Source: Olsenella sp. kh2p3 (lineage in GTDB: Bacteria > Actinomycetota > Coriobacteriia > Coriobacteriales > Atopobiaceae). From it: DNA of 64,000 bases. The notes under the pieces are model-generated. The model did no database searches. It had not been told where the DNA came from and was given only the letters and a program-made list of their open reading frames with translations. A program made the position numbers and the translations under genes. Of the stretch, positions 1 through 9,019 are shown piece after piece (position 1 is the stretch's first letter; each line of letters opens with the position of its first letter). Where the stretch lies: the NCBI GenBank assembly GCA_900119625.1, contig FPKD01000002.1, positions 248,001 to 312,000 of the forward strand. Direction: 5' to 3'.

Positions 1-828
1 GCGCCAATAGCCGCCAAGGTAGGTGGCATCCCCGACGACGCCCAGGACCCCGCCTTCCTTGCCAAGGGTCACCGCCTCGTCTCGGAAGAATCGCGTTCCG
101 CCTGGCACGTCAAGTTCGTTTACGTGGCCGAGAAACCTTGCGCAGTAAAGGTCGGCGGGATGGTCGTATGCCTCGCGCGGGGTAGCCACTTGGAGGATCT
201 TGCCATTGCGCATGATCGCCAACCTGTCCGCGAAGGACATGGCCTCCTCACGATCGTGTGTGACGAAGACCATCGTCACGCCGAACCGACGCTGGATTTG
301 GCGTACCTCCTCGCGCATTCGGATGCGGAGGTTGGCGTCGAGGTTGCTAAACGGCTCGTCGAGAAGAAGCACCTTGGGCCCCAGAACGAGTGCCCTCGCA
401 AGCGCGACACGCTGTTGTTGGCCACCCGATATGTCCTGGACACGGCTGGACGCGCATTCGGAAAGCCCTACGGCCTCGAGCATCTCCATCGCCCGTTGCT
501 TGGCCTCGGCGCGCGTTGCGCCAGAAAAACGCACGCCATAGCCAACGTTTTCCACCACGCTCATGTGGGGGAAGAGCGCGTAGGACTGAAACACCGTTGC
601 CGTTGGACGAATTTCGGGCGACATTCCGGTCACGTCCTGCCCATCGATGACCACCCTGCCGCCATCCGGAGCGAGAAACCCCCCAACCAGGCGGAGCGTC
701 GTTGTCTTCCCGCAGCCGGATGCCCCGAGAAGGCACATGACTTCGCCCTTCTCGACGCTGAGGCAAAGGTCATCGATGACCTCGTGACTCCCAAAGGACT
801 TGGAGAGGTGGGAAAGCTCAAGAAACAT
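1..828 (-). CDS. ABC transporter ATP-binding protein (Fe3+/polyamine-type importer), 3' end beyond window
   Basis: This is the ATPase subunit of an ABC importer, at the cytoplasmic face of the membrane. About 276 residues are visible, reading off the left edge. They contain a Walker A GASGCGKTT (residues 35-43), a Q-loop in VFQSYALFPH (about 79-88), the signature SGGQQQR (134-140), Walker B LLLDEP (154-159) and the switch His (191). The family is that of the Fe(III)/putrescine/thiamine importers. ATG is one base past the stop codon of the permease gene, so the two are co-translated. No substrate-binding protein is visible; one may lie to the left. The substrate cannot be told from the sequence. 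Confidence 0.93.
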   Translation of the reverse strand, partial: MFLELSHLSKSFGSHEVIDDLCLSVEKGEVMCLLGASGCGKTTTLRLVGGFLAPDGGRVVIDGQDVTGMSPEIRPTATVFQSYALFPHMSVVENVGYGVRFSGATRAEAKQRAMEMLEAVGLSECASSRVQDISGGQQQRVALARALVLGPKVLLLDEPFSNLDANLRIRMREEVRQIQRRFGVTMVFVTHDREEAMSFADRLAIMRNGKILQVATPREAYDHPADLYCARFLGHVNELDVPGGTRFFRDEAVTLGKEGGVLGVVGDATYLGGYWR

Positions 829-829
829 G

Positions 830-2467
830 CTAGCTCCTACGCTTGACGAGAAGGCGTCCGAAGGCCGCGCACACAAGGGACGTGATGGCCACCAGCGCGA
901 GCGAGATCATGGCGGCTTCGCCGTACTTTCCGCCGGAGAGAGCATCGAATAGCTCGAATATCGCCGTCTTGTGGCCAGGGACTATGAGGAAGAGGACGGC
1001 TGCATAGGCCATCATTGAGCCCGTGAAGCCGTTGATGAGGCTCACGCCAAAGGCCGAGCGAAGGTTGGGGGCGAGGACGCCCCAAAGAACCGAGGTATCT
1101 GGTGCGCCCAGGTCCTTCGCCGCCATGTCAAGCTCGGGGGGCACCTGGGCAAGGGCGGCCGTGAAGGCCCTCGTTGAGATGGCGATCTCCTTGGCGGTAA
1201 GGACAGCAACGATGATCGTGGACGTTCCCACAAGCTCAAGCGGCGGACGGTTGAATGCAAGGATGTAGCCCAAGCCAAGGCAGATGCCTGGGATCGTATA
1301 GGGAAGCGAAGTCAGGAAGTCGAGCAGAAAGCTTCCGGCAACACGGCGCCTGTGCACGAAGTAGGCGGCGAGAAGCCCGATCAACGTTGATGCGCCAGCG
1401 CTAAGCAGGGCATAGAGGATGCTTCGGCCGATTGCGTCGACGTTGTACTCCATGAGGTGAGTGAGGTTGTCCAAGGTGAGCGGCGCAGACCACCCCATGC
1501 CCTTGGTGAACGCGGCATGGACTATCGTCGCGTAGACGGCCACGATGGCAGACGAGAATGCCGCCGTCACAACGTGGGCGAAGACCCCGAGCGCGCCCCG
1601 AAGTCTGAAGCCCGCCTCGTCGTCGGCCGGCCGGACGGACGCCCCCAAGGACTTAGACGCCACATCGAGGGTCGACCCAAGCCGACGGTATGCGATGAAG
1701 GCGACAAAGGAGGCAGCAAAGAGCACGAGGTTCAGCACGGCCGCCGCACCAAGGTCAGAGTAGCCAACGACGCGCACGTAAATCTGGGTAGAGATGGTCT
1801 CGAACTTGCCACCGATGACCACGGGCGTGGCGTAGTCGGCAATCGAGCGCACGAACGTGAGCAGCAGGCACACCGCGACGCCCGGCCTCAGGAGCGGAAG
1901 GATGATGTCCGCGAACACGCGACGCATGGGCGCGCCAAGGTCAAGCGCAGCGCTCACGGCGCTCTTGTCAACGCGTTCGAGCACGCTGTCAAGCAGGATG
2001 ACGTTGATGCCGGTGAAGAAGAGCGCCTCCATGAAGACTATGCCCTGCCAGCCATACGGGCTCACGGAAAGGCCAAGGAGCCCGTGTGTCACGAGCCCCC
2101 TTCGGCCAAAGAGCTCGATGTAGGCAAGAGACGCCACAAAAGGAGGAGAGGCCAGGCTCAGCGTGACAAGCCCCGTCACCAAGCTCGCCCAGCCTCGCCG
2201 GCCAAACGTAACGACAAGGGCGACTGCCAGCGCAATGGCACACGAGAGAAGGCTTACCAGCACGGCAACGAAGACGCTGTTGAGTATGGCCCCAGAGTTC
2301 TGGGTAAGAACCTCGAGCATGTTGGGCGCAGAGCCGGAAAAGGGCAGTGCCTGCCAGACAAACGACCCTATGGGCCAGACAACGAACACGGCGCAAAAGG
2401 CGGCAAGGACAAAAAGAAGGGCAAAGTCCAGGGCACTTCCGCACCTACGGCGAATAGTGCTTCTCAC
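830..2467 (-). CDS. ABC transporter permease, two fused transmembrane domains
   Basis: This is an integral membrane permease of about 545 residues made of two homologous halves. Each half ends in a BPD_transp_1 cytoplasmic loop, AALDLGAPMRR near residue 175-185 and AAKDLGAPDT near 450-458, so one polypeptide supplies both permease domains, as in FbpB-type iron and related importers. A GTG start is chosen because it overlaps the stop of the upstream glycosyltransferase gene as GTGA; an in-frame upstream start would run into that gene. The ATPase gene follows immediately. Fe3+, thiamine, polyamine or phosphonate transport are all compatible. Confidence 0.88.
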   Translation of the reverse strand: MRSTIRRRCGSALDFALLFVLAAFCAVFVVWPIGSFVWQALPFSGSAPNMLEVLTQNSGAILNSVFVAVLVSLLSCAIALAVALVVTFGRRGWASLVTGLVTLSLASPPFVASLAYIELFGRRGLVTHGLLGLSVSPYGWQGIVFMEALFFTGINVILLDSVLERVDKSAVSAALDLGAPMRRVFADIILPLLRPGVAVCLLLTFVRSIADYATPVVIGGKFETISTQIYVRVVGYSDLGAAAVLNLVLFAASFVAFIAYRRLGSTLDVASKSLGASVRPADDEAGFRLRGALGVFAHVVTAAFSSAIVAVYATIVHAAFTKGMGWSAPLTLDNLTHLMEYNVDAIGRSILYALLSAGASTLIGLLAAYFVHRRRVAGSFLLDFLTSLPYTIPGICLGLGYILAFNRPPLELVGTSTIIVAVLTAKEIAISTRAFTAALAQVPPELDMAAKDLGAPDTSVLWGVLAPNLRSAFGVSLINGFTGSMMAYAAVLFLIVPGHKTAIFELFDALSGGKYGEAAMISLALVAITSLVCAAFGRLLVKRRS

Positions 2468-3687
2468 GCTATGTCTGCCTCCCTCAGGCACATGAGCATG
2501 CGCGAGACGACCTTGTCCCATGACGCATGGGTCACGTCAAAGCTTGGCTGCGGCGTCACCAATGAGTGGACGATGGCATCCGCGAGACGCCTCTCGAACG
2601 CCGGCAGACTGCCTGGGTCTGGCGTATCCACATCGAGCATGGCAGGAGGCTCAACCCATTGGATGGGGTTTCCGGGGAGAACGTCCCCCATACCCTCCCT
2701 CACACCGGGAAGCGCCGTCATGACGACCTTGTCGCCGCAGGCCAAGGCCTCGATGCCCACAAGGGGCAGCCCCTCGTAGAAAGAGGGCAGCACAAATACG
2801 TCGCTCGAACGATAGATTCTCACAAGCTCCTCAGTGGGGACGCGACCCGCCATTCTCACCGGCCAGGCAGTGGCAGCCCCAACCTTCGCAGCTATGCGAC
2901 GGTAGTCCTGGGAGGCGGGGTCATGGCCGCCTACCAGCACGAGCTCCAGGCTCCTCCCGCCGATTGCGGCTGGGGAGATGAGGTCCATCGCAGAGAGGAG
3001 CGATTCCACGCCCTTCTTAAAGCTGACCTTGCCCACGAAGCAAATCCTGCCAGCCTGCCGGGGGACGCGCGGACCTTCCTGGTTGAAGACGCAGGAATTG
3101 TAGCCCGTTCCTGTCACATGGACTCGCAAGGGATCAATCCCGTAGACGCGCACGACCTCCTCGGCTTGAGCGCGATGGAGGCAGAACACCGCATCCGCGC
3201 ACCGCATGGCAGAGATGATGCGTGGACGCTCGAGGTCGTGGGTCGCCATCTGCCTAAGGTCGGTCGAATGGCATATCACGGCAACGGGGATTCCCTTGAT
3301 TTGCTCGCGCACAATTGAGGAAAGCAGATACAGGTGATGGCAGAGCACGACATCGGGGGCAAAATCCGCAAGGGCGCGCTCGAGTGCAGCAAGGAACGCG
3401 GCCTCGAACCGTGTTTCCATGGCAGGGGTGAGGTCGCGGTAGCGCGTGGCGGAATAGGGCATCTCATCTGACATGCCGCACACATGGAACGGCAGCTCCG
3501 GGGTCATAAACCGCACGGGAAACACGGCCGTCTGCCCCGGTAGCGCAGACGTTTGGTCGCCATCGTCAATGCCGCAGATCACGGCCGTCTCGTAGCCCAG
3601 CTCAACCTGCGAGGCCACGGTCTGCGCGAGGAAGGTGCCACTGCCTGTGCCATCCGGCTTCTGAGCGCTGACATTGAGGATTCTCAA
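2464..3687 (-). CDS. GT4-family glycosyltransferase
   Basis: This cytoplasmic glycosyltransferase has the GT-B fold and 407 residues. Its N-terminal half opens with MRILNVSAQ and a Gly-rich acceptor loop. The C-terminal half has the family sugar-nucleotide signatures, FVGKVSFKKGVE near residue 220 and SFYEGLPLVGIEALACG near 315-331, which contains the E-x7-E motif. Start is TTG, preceded by AAGGT; no better in-frame ATG exists. It is the first gene of a three-gene run with the fused permease and the ATPase and overlaps the permease start by four bases. Donor and acceptor are unknown. The pairing with an importer is unusual. Confidence 0.85.
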   Translation of the reverse strand: MRILNVSAQKPDGTGSGTFLAQTVASQVELGYETAVICGIDDGDQTSALPGQTAVFPVRFMTPELPFHVCGMSDEMPYSATRYRDLTPAMETRFEAAFLAALERALADFAPDVVLCHHLYLLSSIVREQIKGIPVAVICHSTDLRQMATHDLERPRIISAMRCADAVFCLHRAQAEEVVRVYGIDPLRVHVTGTGYNSCVFNQEGPRVPRQAGRICFVGKVSFKKGVESLLSAMDLISPAAIGGRSLELVLVGGHDPASQDYRRIAAKVGAATAWPVRMAGRVPTEELVRIYRSSDVFVLPSFYEGLPLVGIEALACGDKVVMTALPGVREGMGDVLPGNPIQWVEPPAMLDVDTPDPGSLPAFERRLADAIVHSLVTPQPSFDVTHASWDKVVSRMLMCLREADIA

Positions 3688-3735
3688 GGATGGTACCTTC
3701 CAAAACCACGAAATGCCCTGGCCGTGAGGGCATCT

Positions 3736-3764
3736 AACATACTTACTTTATGTAAGCCTAACAA
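3736..3764 (-). promoter_or_regulatory. Candidate promoter for the glycosyltransferase-ABC operon with a dyad in its spacer
   Basis: Reading on the minus strand there is a -35-like TTGTTA (3764-3759), a 17-base spacer and a -10-like TATGTT (3741-3736). The spacer contains the dyad CTTAC-TTTAT-GTAAG (3742-3756), which could bind a repressor. A small hairpin ATGCCCT/AGGGCAT (3713-3733) lies just downstream. Predicted by eye only. Confidence 0.4.
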
Positions 3765-4072
3765 ATTATTAGTCGTTATACAAGCTTGAGGATAACCCCT
3801 ATTCGAAAGCGCCCAGGCACAAGCGATTGAACAGCAGGTGAGGATTCGTGGCTGCGGACTTCACCCAATAGCGGACAGCGTCCTAATTGCACTCATTCTG
3901 GGTAAGAGCATGTCCTGGGGCACCGAAGTGCCACCGCTATCTGCCGAAATGCCCCTCGGACGAGAGCATGACACCGAAAGGTGGGTCCCGACGTCTTTCC
4001 CCGCAAGACGCGCCCATCGGCGCAAAAGATGGAGCCGGAGCGAGGTACTTGTCCGCCATTGCCCTTCTCGTC

Positions 4073-4146
4073 CGATACACATTCGTGAACGAATCTGTGA
4101 CGCGCCCAGGTCGATACACATTCGGGTGACGAATGTGTATCGACCT
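4073..4146. repeat. Two tandem related inverted repeats, one with perfect 17-bp arms
   Basis: The second unit is a perfect inverted repeat: AGGTCGATACACATTCG (4108-4124), loop GGTGA, and its exact complement (4130-4146). The first unit (4073-4101) begins with the same CGATACACATTCG, then TGAA, then a diverged right arm. The shared left arm suggests duplication. They may be operators, an mRNA hairpin or REP-like DNA. Neither unit has a T-tract, so they are not obvious terminators. Confidence 0.85.
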
Positions 4147-4165
4147 CCCAACCCTCCCCTGGGAT

Positions 4166-4200
4166 GGGATTCGTTTACCGGGCAACGGGATTCCATTTCC
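4166..4200. repeat. Degenerate copies of the GGGATTCCGTTACC motif
   Basis: GGGATTCGTTTACC (from 4166) and GGGATTCCATTTCC (4187-4200) are adjacent. They match, in opposite orientation, the tandem unit AGGTAACGGAATCCCACT found downstream of the HIT gene at 9412-9447. This looks like a short interspersed repeat or a shared binding site. Confidence 0.55.
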
Positions 4201-4353
4201 GGATGGCAATAGCCCGCGCTGTCGTAATTGCGTGCATGAAATGCCCTCCGGCGTCGAACTGGCGCAGGAGGGCACTCTTCGGAGCAATTTTTTCACGAGG
4301 AAGGGCAATCAGGCGTCAGTGCAGAGACGTCAGGGCGTAAAGGCGAGACCCCC

Positions 4354-5955
4354 TTACTTCCCCAGCGGCCGCGGACCGGCGGCACGAACCTCGGAAGTCA
4401 TCGACTGCAGGCGCTTCTCGGCGTTCTCAACGAACATCTGCGCGAGCTTCTCGGCAGTGGCGTCGTAGGCGTCCTTGTCCGCCCATGTGCTGCGCGGGTT
4501 AAGCAACTCGTCGGGCACGCCGGGACAGCTCGTGGGCACGTCGAGGTTGAAGCGCTCGTCGTGCACGAACTCGGAGTCGTCGATGATGCCGGACTGCGCG
4601 GCTTCAACCATCTTGCGCGTGTACTTGAGCTTGATGCGGCTGCCGGTGCCGTAAGAGCCGCCGGACCAACCGGTGTTGATGAGGTAGACACGCGTACCGT
4701 TGTGCTCGATCTTCTCGCCGAGCATCTTTGCGTAGACCATGGGGTCAAGCGGCATGAACGGCTCGCCAAAAAGCGAGGAGAATGTAGGCGTGGGCTCCTT
4801 GATGCCGCGCTCGGTGCCGGCGACCTTGGAGGTGAAGCCGGTCATGAAGTGGTACATGGCGGCATTCTCGTCCAGCTTGGAGATGGGGGGAAGCACGCCA
4901 AAGGCGTCTGCCGTGAGGAAAATCACAACGTCGGGCGTACGCTTAGCGCGGCCCTTGACCACGGCGTTGTCAATGAACTCGACCGGGTACGCAACGCGGC
5001 CGTTCTCGGTGAGCGAGTCGTCGTCGTAGTCTGCCACGCGACTGTTGGGGTCGAGCACAACGTTCTCGCAAAGCGAGCCAAAGCGGATGGCGTGCCAGAT
5101 CTGGGGCTCGGTCTCCTCGGAGATGCGGATGGTCTTGGCGTAGCAGCCGCCCTCAATGTTGAAGACGGAATCCTTGGCCCAGCCGTGCTCGTCGTCGCCA
5201 ATGAGCAGGCGTCCCTCGGCGGCAGATAGCGTGGTCTTGCCGGTGCCGGAGAGGCCAAAGAAGACCGTGGTGCCGTGCGACTGCGGGTTCATGTTGCAGG
5301 AGCAGTGCATGGTGAGCACGTTCTCCTCAACGGGAAGCAGGTAATTCATGACCGAGAAGATAGACTTCTTGATCTCGCCAGAGTACTGGGTGCCGGCGAT
5401 GAGAACCACACGCTCCTTGAAGTTGATGATGACGGCAGCCTCGGAGTGGGTGTGGTGCACTGCCGGGTCGAGCTTGAGGCCAGGGCACGCCATGACCACG
5501 AAGTCTGCGCGGCCGTAGTTGGCGAGCTCCTCCTCCGTGGGGCGCACGAGCATCTGGTGCGCAAAGAGCGCCTGGCTGGCAAGCTCAGTCAGGACCAGGA
5601 TTTTGCGAGAGTAGCGCCTGTCGGCACCAGCGATGCCGTGGACCATGAAGATGCGGCGCTCAGAGAGATACGAGATGACCTCGTCGTGGACAAGCTGGTA
5701 GTCCTCCTCGGAGAAGGGCACGTTCACGTTACCCCAAGCGATCTTGTCGTGGACGTCAGGGGTATCCACGATGAAGCGATCCTTAGGCGAGCGGCCCGTG
5801 TACTTGCCCGTGGTGACCGCGAGCGCACCCGTGCTGGTGAGAATGCCCTCGCCGCGCGAGACGGCCTTCTCAATCAGGCGAGCAGGCGACGGGTCTATCG
5901 CCGTCCTGTCATCGGTGTGGTGAATCCCATACTGCTCAAGTTCCTCAACTACCAT
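4354..5955 (-). CDS. pckA: Phosphoenolpyruvate carboxykinase (ATP)
   Basis: This cytosolic enzyme interconverts oxaloacetate + ATP with PEP + CO2 + ADP. In fermenting anaerobes it often works in the carboxylating, ATP-forming direction. The 533 residues are full length for the ATP-dependent family. Key motifs are RSPKDRF (about 55-61) for oxaloacetate, the P-loop GLSGTGKTT (234-242) and the metal/kinase motif IGDDEHGW (252-259). The start ATG is preceded by AGGAGG five bases upstream. It is monocistronic, divergent from the epimerase-like gene. ATP rather than GTP specificity is inferred from overall similarity. Confidence 0.97.
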   Translation of the reverse strand: MVVEELEQYGIHHTDDRTAIDPSPARLIEKAVSRGEGILTSTGALAVTTGKYTGRSPKDRFIVDTPDVHDKIAWGNVNVPFSEEDYQLVHDEVISYLSERRIFMVHGIAGADRRYSRKILVLTELASQALFAHQMLVRPTEEELANYGRADFVVMACPGLKLDPAVHHTHSEAAVIINFKERVVLIAGTQYSGEIKKSIFSVMNYLLPVEENVLTMHCSCNMNPQSHGTTVFFGLSGTGKTTLSAAEGRLLIGDDEHGWAKDSVFNIEGGCYAKTIRISEETEPQIWHAIRFGSLCENVVLDPNSRVADYDDDSLTENGRVAYPVEFIDNAVVKGRAKRTPDVVIFLTADAFGVLPPISKLDENAAMYHFMTGFTSKVAGTERGIKEPTPTFSSLFGEPFMPLDPMVYAKMLGEKIEHNGTRVYLINTGWSGGSYGTGSRIKLKYTRKMVEAAQSGIIDDSEFVHDERFNLDVPTSCPGVPDELLNPRSTWADKDAYDATAEKLAQMFVENAEKRLQSMTSEVRAAGPRPLGK

Positions 5956-6300
5956 GCAGACCTCCTAGGTGCAGCTTACGTGCGCCGAACAAAGACAAGC
6001 ATGCGAGCGGTGGCGCAAAACGGGCGCTCACCGTGTGGGATTGGCAGGAGCCCAGAAGTTAGCTCCGGGAACCGCGCCCCGAGGGTTGATTCTACCCGTA
6101 CCTTTGGTGGAGTGACTATTTGTTAACAATCGCGGCACCTTGTCGAATCCTTGATGAACTTCTGCCCCTTCTGGCCGGATATGTCGAAATGATCCCGTCA
6201 GGGGGTGGGCACTGTCCAATTTTGGGAATAGACAGAGCAGGCACCTGAGGTGCTCCGGCCAGGCACCCGCCTGGGACGTAAGCGACGTTTGGGGGAAGAG
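5956..6300. promoter_or_regulatory. Divergent promoter region of pckA and the aldose-epimerase-like gene
   Basis: On the minus strand a possible pckA promoter consists of TAGTCA (6118-6113), an 18-base spacer and TAGAAT (6094-6089). Immediately upstream is a perfect 10-bp palindrome TTGTTAACAA (6120-6129) that could be an operator. For the rightward gene I see only the Shine-Dalgarno GGGGGAAGAG directly before its ATG. No coding sequence is supported in this interval. Confidence 0.4.
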
Positions 6301-7185
6301 ATGTCGATCACGACCACAATACGCAAGGGCGCACTCGAGGCCTCGATAGACTCACAAGGCGCGCAGCTCATGAGCCTCAAGCTCAATGGCAATGAATACC
6401 TCTGGCAGGGAGACGAGAAGTTCTGGCCGAGAAGGGCACCCATCCTCTTCCCCATCGTGGGTTGCCTGCGCAACAACTTCGCCAAGAGTGCTGCCGGTGA
6501 GGTTCGCCTTGGTCGCCATGGCCTGGCAAGAAACTACGAGCACCGCATCGTCGAGAAGACCGAAGACTCCGTGACTTTCGAACTTGAGAGTACGCCAGAG
6601 ACCCTGCGCGCCTACCCCTACGCCTTCCGGCTCAACATGACCTATGCGGTCGACGGGGAGCGCATGATCCAGCGCTTTACCGTCACCAACACCGGCGACG
6701 AGATCATGCCCTTCACACTTGGTGGCCACCCAGCGTTCAACGTGCCAGCACCAGACACCGACGGTGAGTTGTTCGATGACTACGAGCTGCGCTTCACGCG
6801 CCCCTGGACTGCCGTCTCCCCCAGCATCGACACAAACGGCCTCTGCGACTTTGACAAGACCAACACGCTCTTCGAGGATGCAGACGCGCTGCCCCTCTCG
6901 CACGAGCTCTTCGACAAGTACCTCACCCTCACGTTCCAGGACGTTCCCGGGCGCACAGTCACGCTCTTGGGCACCAAGAGCGGCCACGGCGTCGAGCTTG
7001 ACTTCGACGACTTCCCCTACCTTGGCGTGTGGTCGGCGCCCGGCGCGCCCTTTGTTGCCATCGAGCCTTGGCGCGGCGTTGCCACCTGTCACGACGAGTC
7101 GGACATCTTCGAGGAGAAGCGCGGCATGGAGTCGCTCGACCTGGGCGAGAAGGTCTCCTACGAGTTCTCGGTGTCGCCGTTCTAG
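6301..7185 (+). CDS. Aldose 1-epimerase family protein (LacX/YihR-like)
   Basis: A galactose-mutarotase-fold enzyme of 294 residues, expected to interconvert sugar anomers in the cytoplasm. Supporting segments are the N-terminal GAQLMSLKLNGNEYLW, WPRRAPILFPIVG, the mid-protein GGHPAFNVP with a conserved catalytic-type His, and a C-terminal LGVWSAPGAPFVAIEPW. This is the LacX-like branch, distinct from the galM gene in the galactose operon of this window. The ATG with GGGGGAAGAG just upstream is chosen over an earlier in-frame start lacking a ribosome site. The sugar is unknown. Confidence 0.85.
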   Translation: MSITTTIRKGALEASIDSQGAQLMSLKLNGNEYLWQGDEKFWPRRAPILFPIVGCLRNNFAKSAAGEVRLGRHGLARNYEHRIVEKTEDSVTFELESTPETLRAYPYAFRLNMTYAVDGERMIQRFTVTNTGDEIMPFTLGGHPAFNVPAPDTDGELFDDYELRFTRPWTAVSPSIDTNGLCDFDKTNTLFEDADALPLSHELFDKYLTLTFQDVPGRTVTLLGTKSGHGVELDFDDFPYLGVWSAPGAPFVAIEPWRGVATCHDESDIFEEKRGMESLDLGEKVSYEFSVSPF

Positions 7186-7230
7186 GAGCGCGACGGTTCC
7201 GTGCGTCACCGCAAACAGCACCGCAAAAAA

Positions 7231-7259
7231 GGCCGCCTGGGAACCAGTCCCAGGCGGCC
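7231..7259 (-). terminator. Intrinsic terminator of ackA, possibly bidirectional
   Basis: A 12-bp perfect stem GGCCGCCTGGGA/TCCCAGGCGGCC with a 5-base loop. The plus strand has six A's immediately before it, giving a U-tract after the hairpin for the leftward ackA transcript. The rightward side has only TTCTCGTT, so it is a weaker terminator for the epimerase gene. Confidence 0.85.
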
Positions 7260-7288
7260 TTCTCGTTGCACCAATACGTTAAGCGGCA

Positions 7289-8470
7289 CTACTTAGAGAG
7301 TAGCTCCTCGACATCGAGGGCAATCATGTACTCCTCGTTGGTGGGGACGACAAGGACCTTCACCTTGGAGTCCGGCGTGGAGATGACGCGCGGCTCGTCG
7401 GAGCGGACCTCGTTGGCCTTCTCGTCGATCTTGACGCCCAGCCACTCGAGCTCCTTGGCCACACCCAGACGCATCTCGGCGGAGTTCTCGCCAATACCCG
7501 CGGAGAAAGCCATGGTGTCAAAGCCGTGCATGGACTGCGCCATCTCGGCGATGAGCTGAGAGGTGCGGTAGTAGAACATGTCGAGCGCCATCTGGCAGTT
7601 CTTGTCGCCCTTCTCGGCACCAGCCTCGATGTCGCGGGAGTCGGAGGAAACGCCGGAGAGCGCAAGCAGGCCGGACTGCTTGTTCATCATGGTGTCGACC
7701 TCGTCGATGGTGTAGCCGCCCTCGCGCACAAGGTAGCAGACGGTGGCAGGGTCGATGGTGCCACAGCGGGTTCCCATGATGAGGCCGTCGAGCGGCGTGA
7801 GGCCCATGGTGGTGTCCATGTCGTGCCCATCCTGGATGGCGGCAAGAGAGGCGCCGGAGCCAAGGTGGCAGGAGACGAGCTTGTGAACGTCACCGTTGAG
7901 GAACTGGCTGGTGGTGCGCCAGATGTAGCGGTGAGAAGTGCCATGCGCGCCGTACTTGCGGATATGCAGCTTGTCCACGACGTCGCGCGGGAGGGCGTAG
8001 CGCCATGCCTTCTCGGGGATGTTGTAGTGGAACGAGGTGTCGGCCACGATCACGTTGCCGATGGAGGGGAACATCTCGCGGCAGATCTGGATGACGTCCG
8101 CCTCGGCGTAGTTGTGCAGCGGCGCAAGCGGCGCGACCTCTCGGACCCAGCCCAGGGTCTCGTCGGTCACGACCTTCGACTCGGGGAAGTACCAGCCGCC
8201 CTGAACGACGCGGTGGCCAATGCCCTCGATCTTTGCGGTGTCAAAGCCTGCCTCGTCAAGAATCTGGAAGACGTACTTCACGGCAGTCTTGTGGTCGGGC
8301 AGGGCCACCTCGAGCTTCTTCTTCTCGCCGCCGCGCTCCTCGTGGCCAACAAATGACCCATCGATGCCGATGCGCTCGCAGTTGCCCTTTGCGTAGACCT
8401 CGCGAGTCTTGGTGTCGAGCAACTGGTACTTAAGAGACGAGCTGCCGGCGTTGATGACAAGAACGTTCAT
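7289..8470 (-). CDS. ackA: Acetate kinase
   Basis: Cytosolic acetate kinase: acetyl phosphate + ADP to acetate + ATP, the substrate-level phosphorylation step of acetate fermentation. The 393 residues start MNVLVINAGSSSLKY, the ASKHA phosphate-1 motif. They include the Arg-containing GHRVVQGG, the phosphate-2 motif HLGSGAS (about 205) and a late SAGIGENS (about 320). The ATG after GAGGAGATTC is used. No phosphotransacetylase gene is adjacent in the window, unlike the usual pta-ackA pair. It is last in a leftward run and ends at a strong terminator. Confidence 0.97.
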   Translation of the reverse strand: MNVLVINAGSSSLKYQLLDTKTREVYAKGNCERIGIDGSFVGHEERGGEKKKLEVALPDHKTAVKYVFQILDEAGFDTAKIEGIGHRVVQGGWYFPESKVVTDETLGWVREVAPLAPLHNYAEADVIQICREMFPSIGNVIVADTSFHYNIPEKAWRYALPRDVVDKLHIRKYGAHGTSHRYIWRTTSQFLNGDVHKLVSCHLGSGASLAAIQDGHDMDTTMGLTPLDGLIMGTRCGTIDPATVCYLVREGGYTIDEVDTMMNKQSGLLALSGVSSDSRDIEAGAEKGDKNCQMALDMFYYRTSQLIAEMAQSMHGFDTMAFSAGIGENSAEMRLGVAKELEWLGVKIDEKANEVRSDEPRVISTPDSKVKVLVVPTNEEYMIALDVEELLSK

Positions 8471-8598
8471 GAATCTCCTCTCGAAGGGTGCGATGCCCCA
8501 AATGCACACGCAACAAGGGCCATGATAGCGCCGCGCGGGCTCGTTGCCACCCAAATGGCAGCGAACCCGCGCGGAAGGCGCAGAAAACCCTGTGACGT

Positions 8599-9018
8599 TT
8601 AGGCGACTTTGCCCGAGAAGAGCGTCTTCTCAACCAGGTCGCAGGCTATCTCGATGCAGCGCGGGCAGGGGGTGAGAACAACACCCGTCTCGCGGCCCTT
8701 GAGGTCATGGCACGCCGTGGCACCGGCCTCACGCCCGAACTCCGCCACCATCTGGCGGGAGAGCGCGTAGGTCGAACCCTTGCTCGTGGGGTGTGCGAGG
8801 TCACCCGTGCTGTTGACAAGGCCAGCCAGCATGCAAGCGCCTGACAGCGCGCCGCAGGTGCCCTCCATGCCTCCCATGCCAAGTCCCAAGCCCTCGCACG
8901 CCCTGAAGAGCGTGGTCTCGTCCATGCCTACCAGGTCTGCATAGGTGCAGACGACGGCCTGCGCGCAGTTGTAGCCCCGGGCGTGACGCTCGGCGGCAAG
9001 CTCGCTTCTGGGCTCCAC
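8599..9018 (-). CDS. C_GCAxxG_C_C family redox-like protein
   Basis: A 139-residue protein with the family's spaced cysteines: YNCAQAVV near the N-terminus, then GTCGALSGAC, and a C-terminal CHDL...CPRC pair. The family is thought to bind metals or take part in redox chemistry, but its reaction is not established. The start is GTG, three bases past the stop of the HIT gene with GGGGAAG just upstream, so translation is coupled. The co-occurrence with a HIT hydrolase gives no functional clue. Confidence 0.82.
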   Translation of the reverse strand: MEPRSELAAERHARGYNCAQAVVCTYADLVGMDETTLFRACEGLGLGMGGMEGTCGALSGACMLAGLVNSTGDLAHPTSKGSTYALSRQMVAEFGREAGATACHDLKGRETGVVLTPCPRCIEIACDLVEKTLFSGKVA

Positions 9019-9019
9019 G

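Larger units (their letters stand above)
3765..4353. other. Non-coding interval between the glycosyltransferase operon and pckA
   Basis: Short open frames here have no Shine-Dalgarno support or recognisable product. The interval holds two tandem related palindromes (4073-4146) and degenerate GGGATTCCGTTACC-like motifs (4166-4200), listed separately. A TGCCCTCC/GGAGGGCA stem with a 17-base loop (4242-4274) follows, with an isolated T-run about a dozen bases later on the plus strand. No clear terminator for pckA was identified. Confidence 0.6.

Noticed and set aside
3838..4212. Small open frames in the interval before pckA
   Set aside because: No ribosome sites, no similarity that I recognise, and they overlap palindromic repeats.
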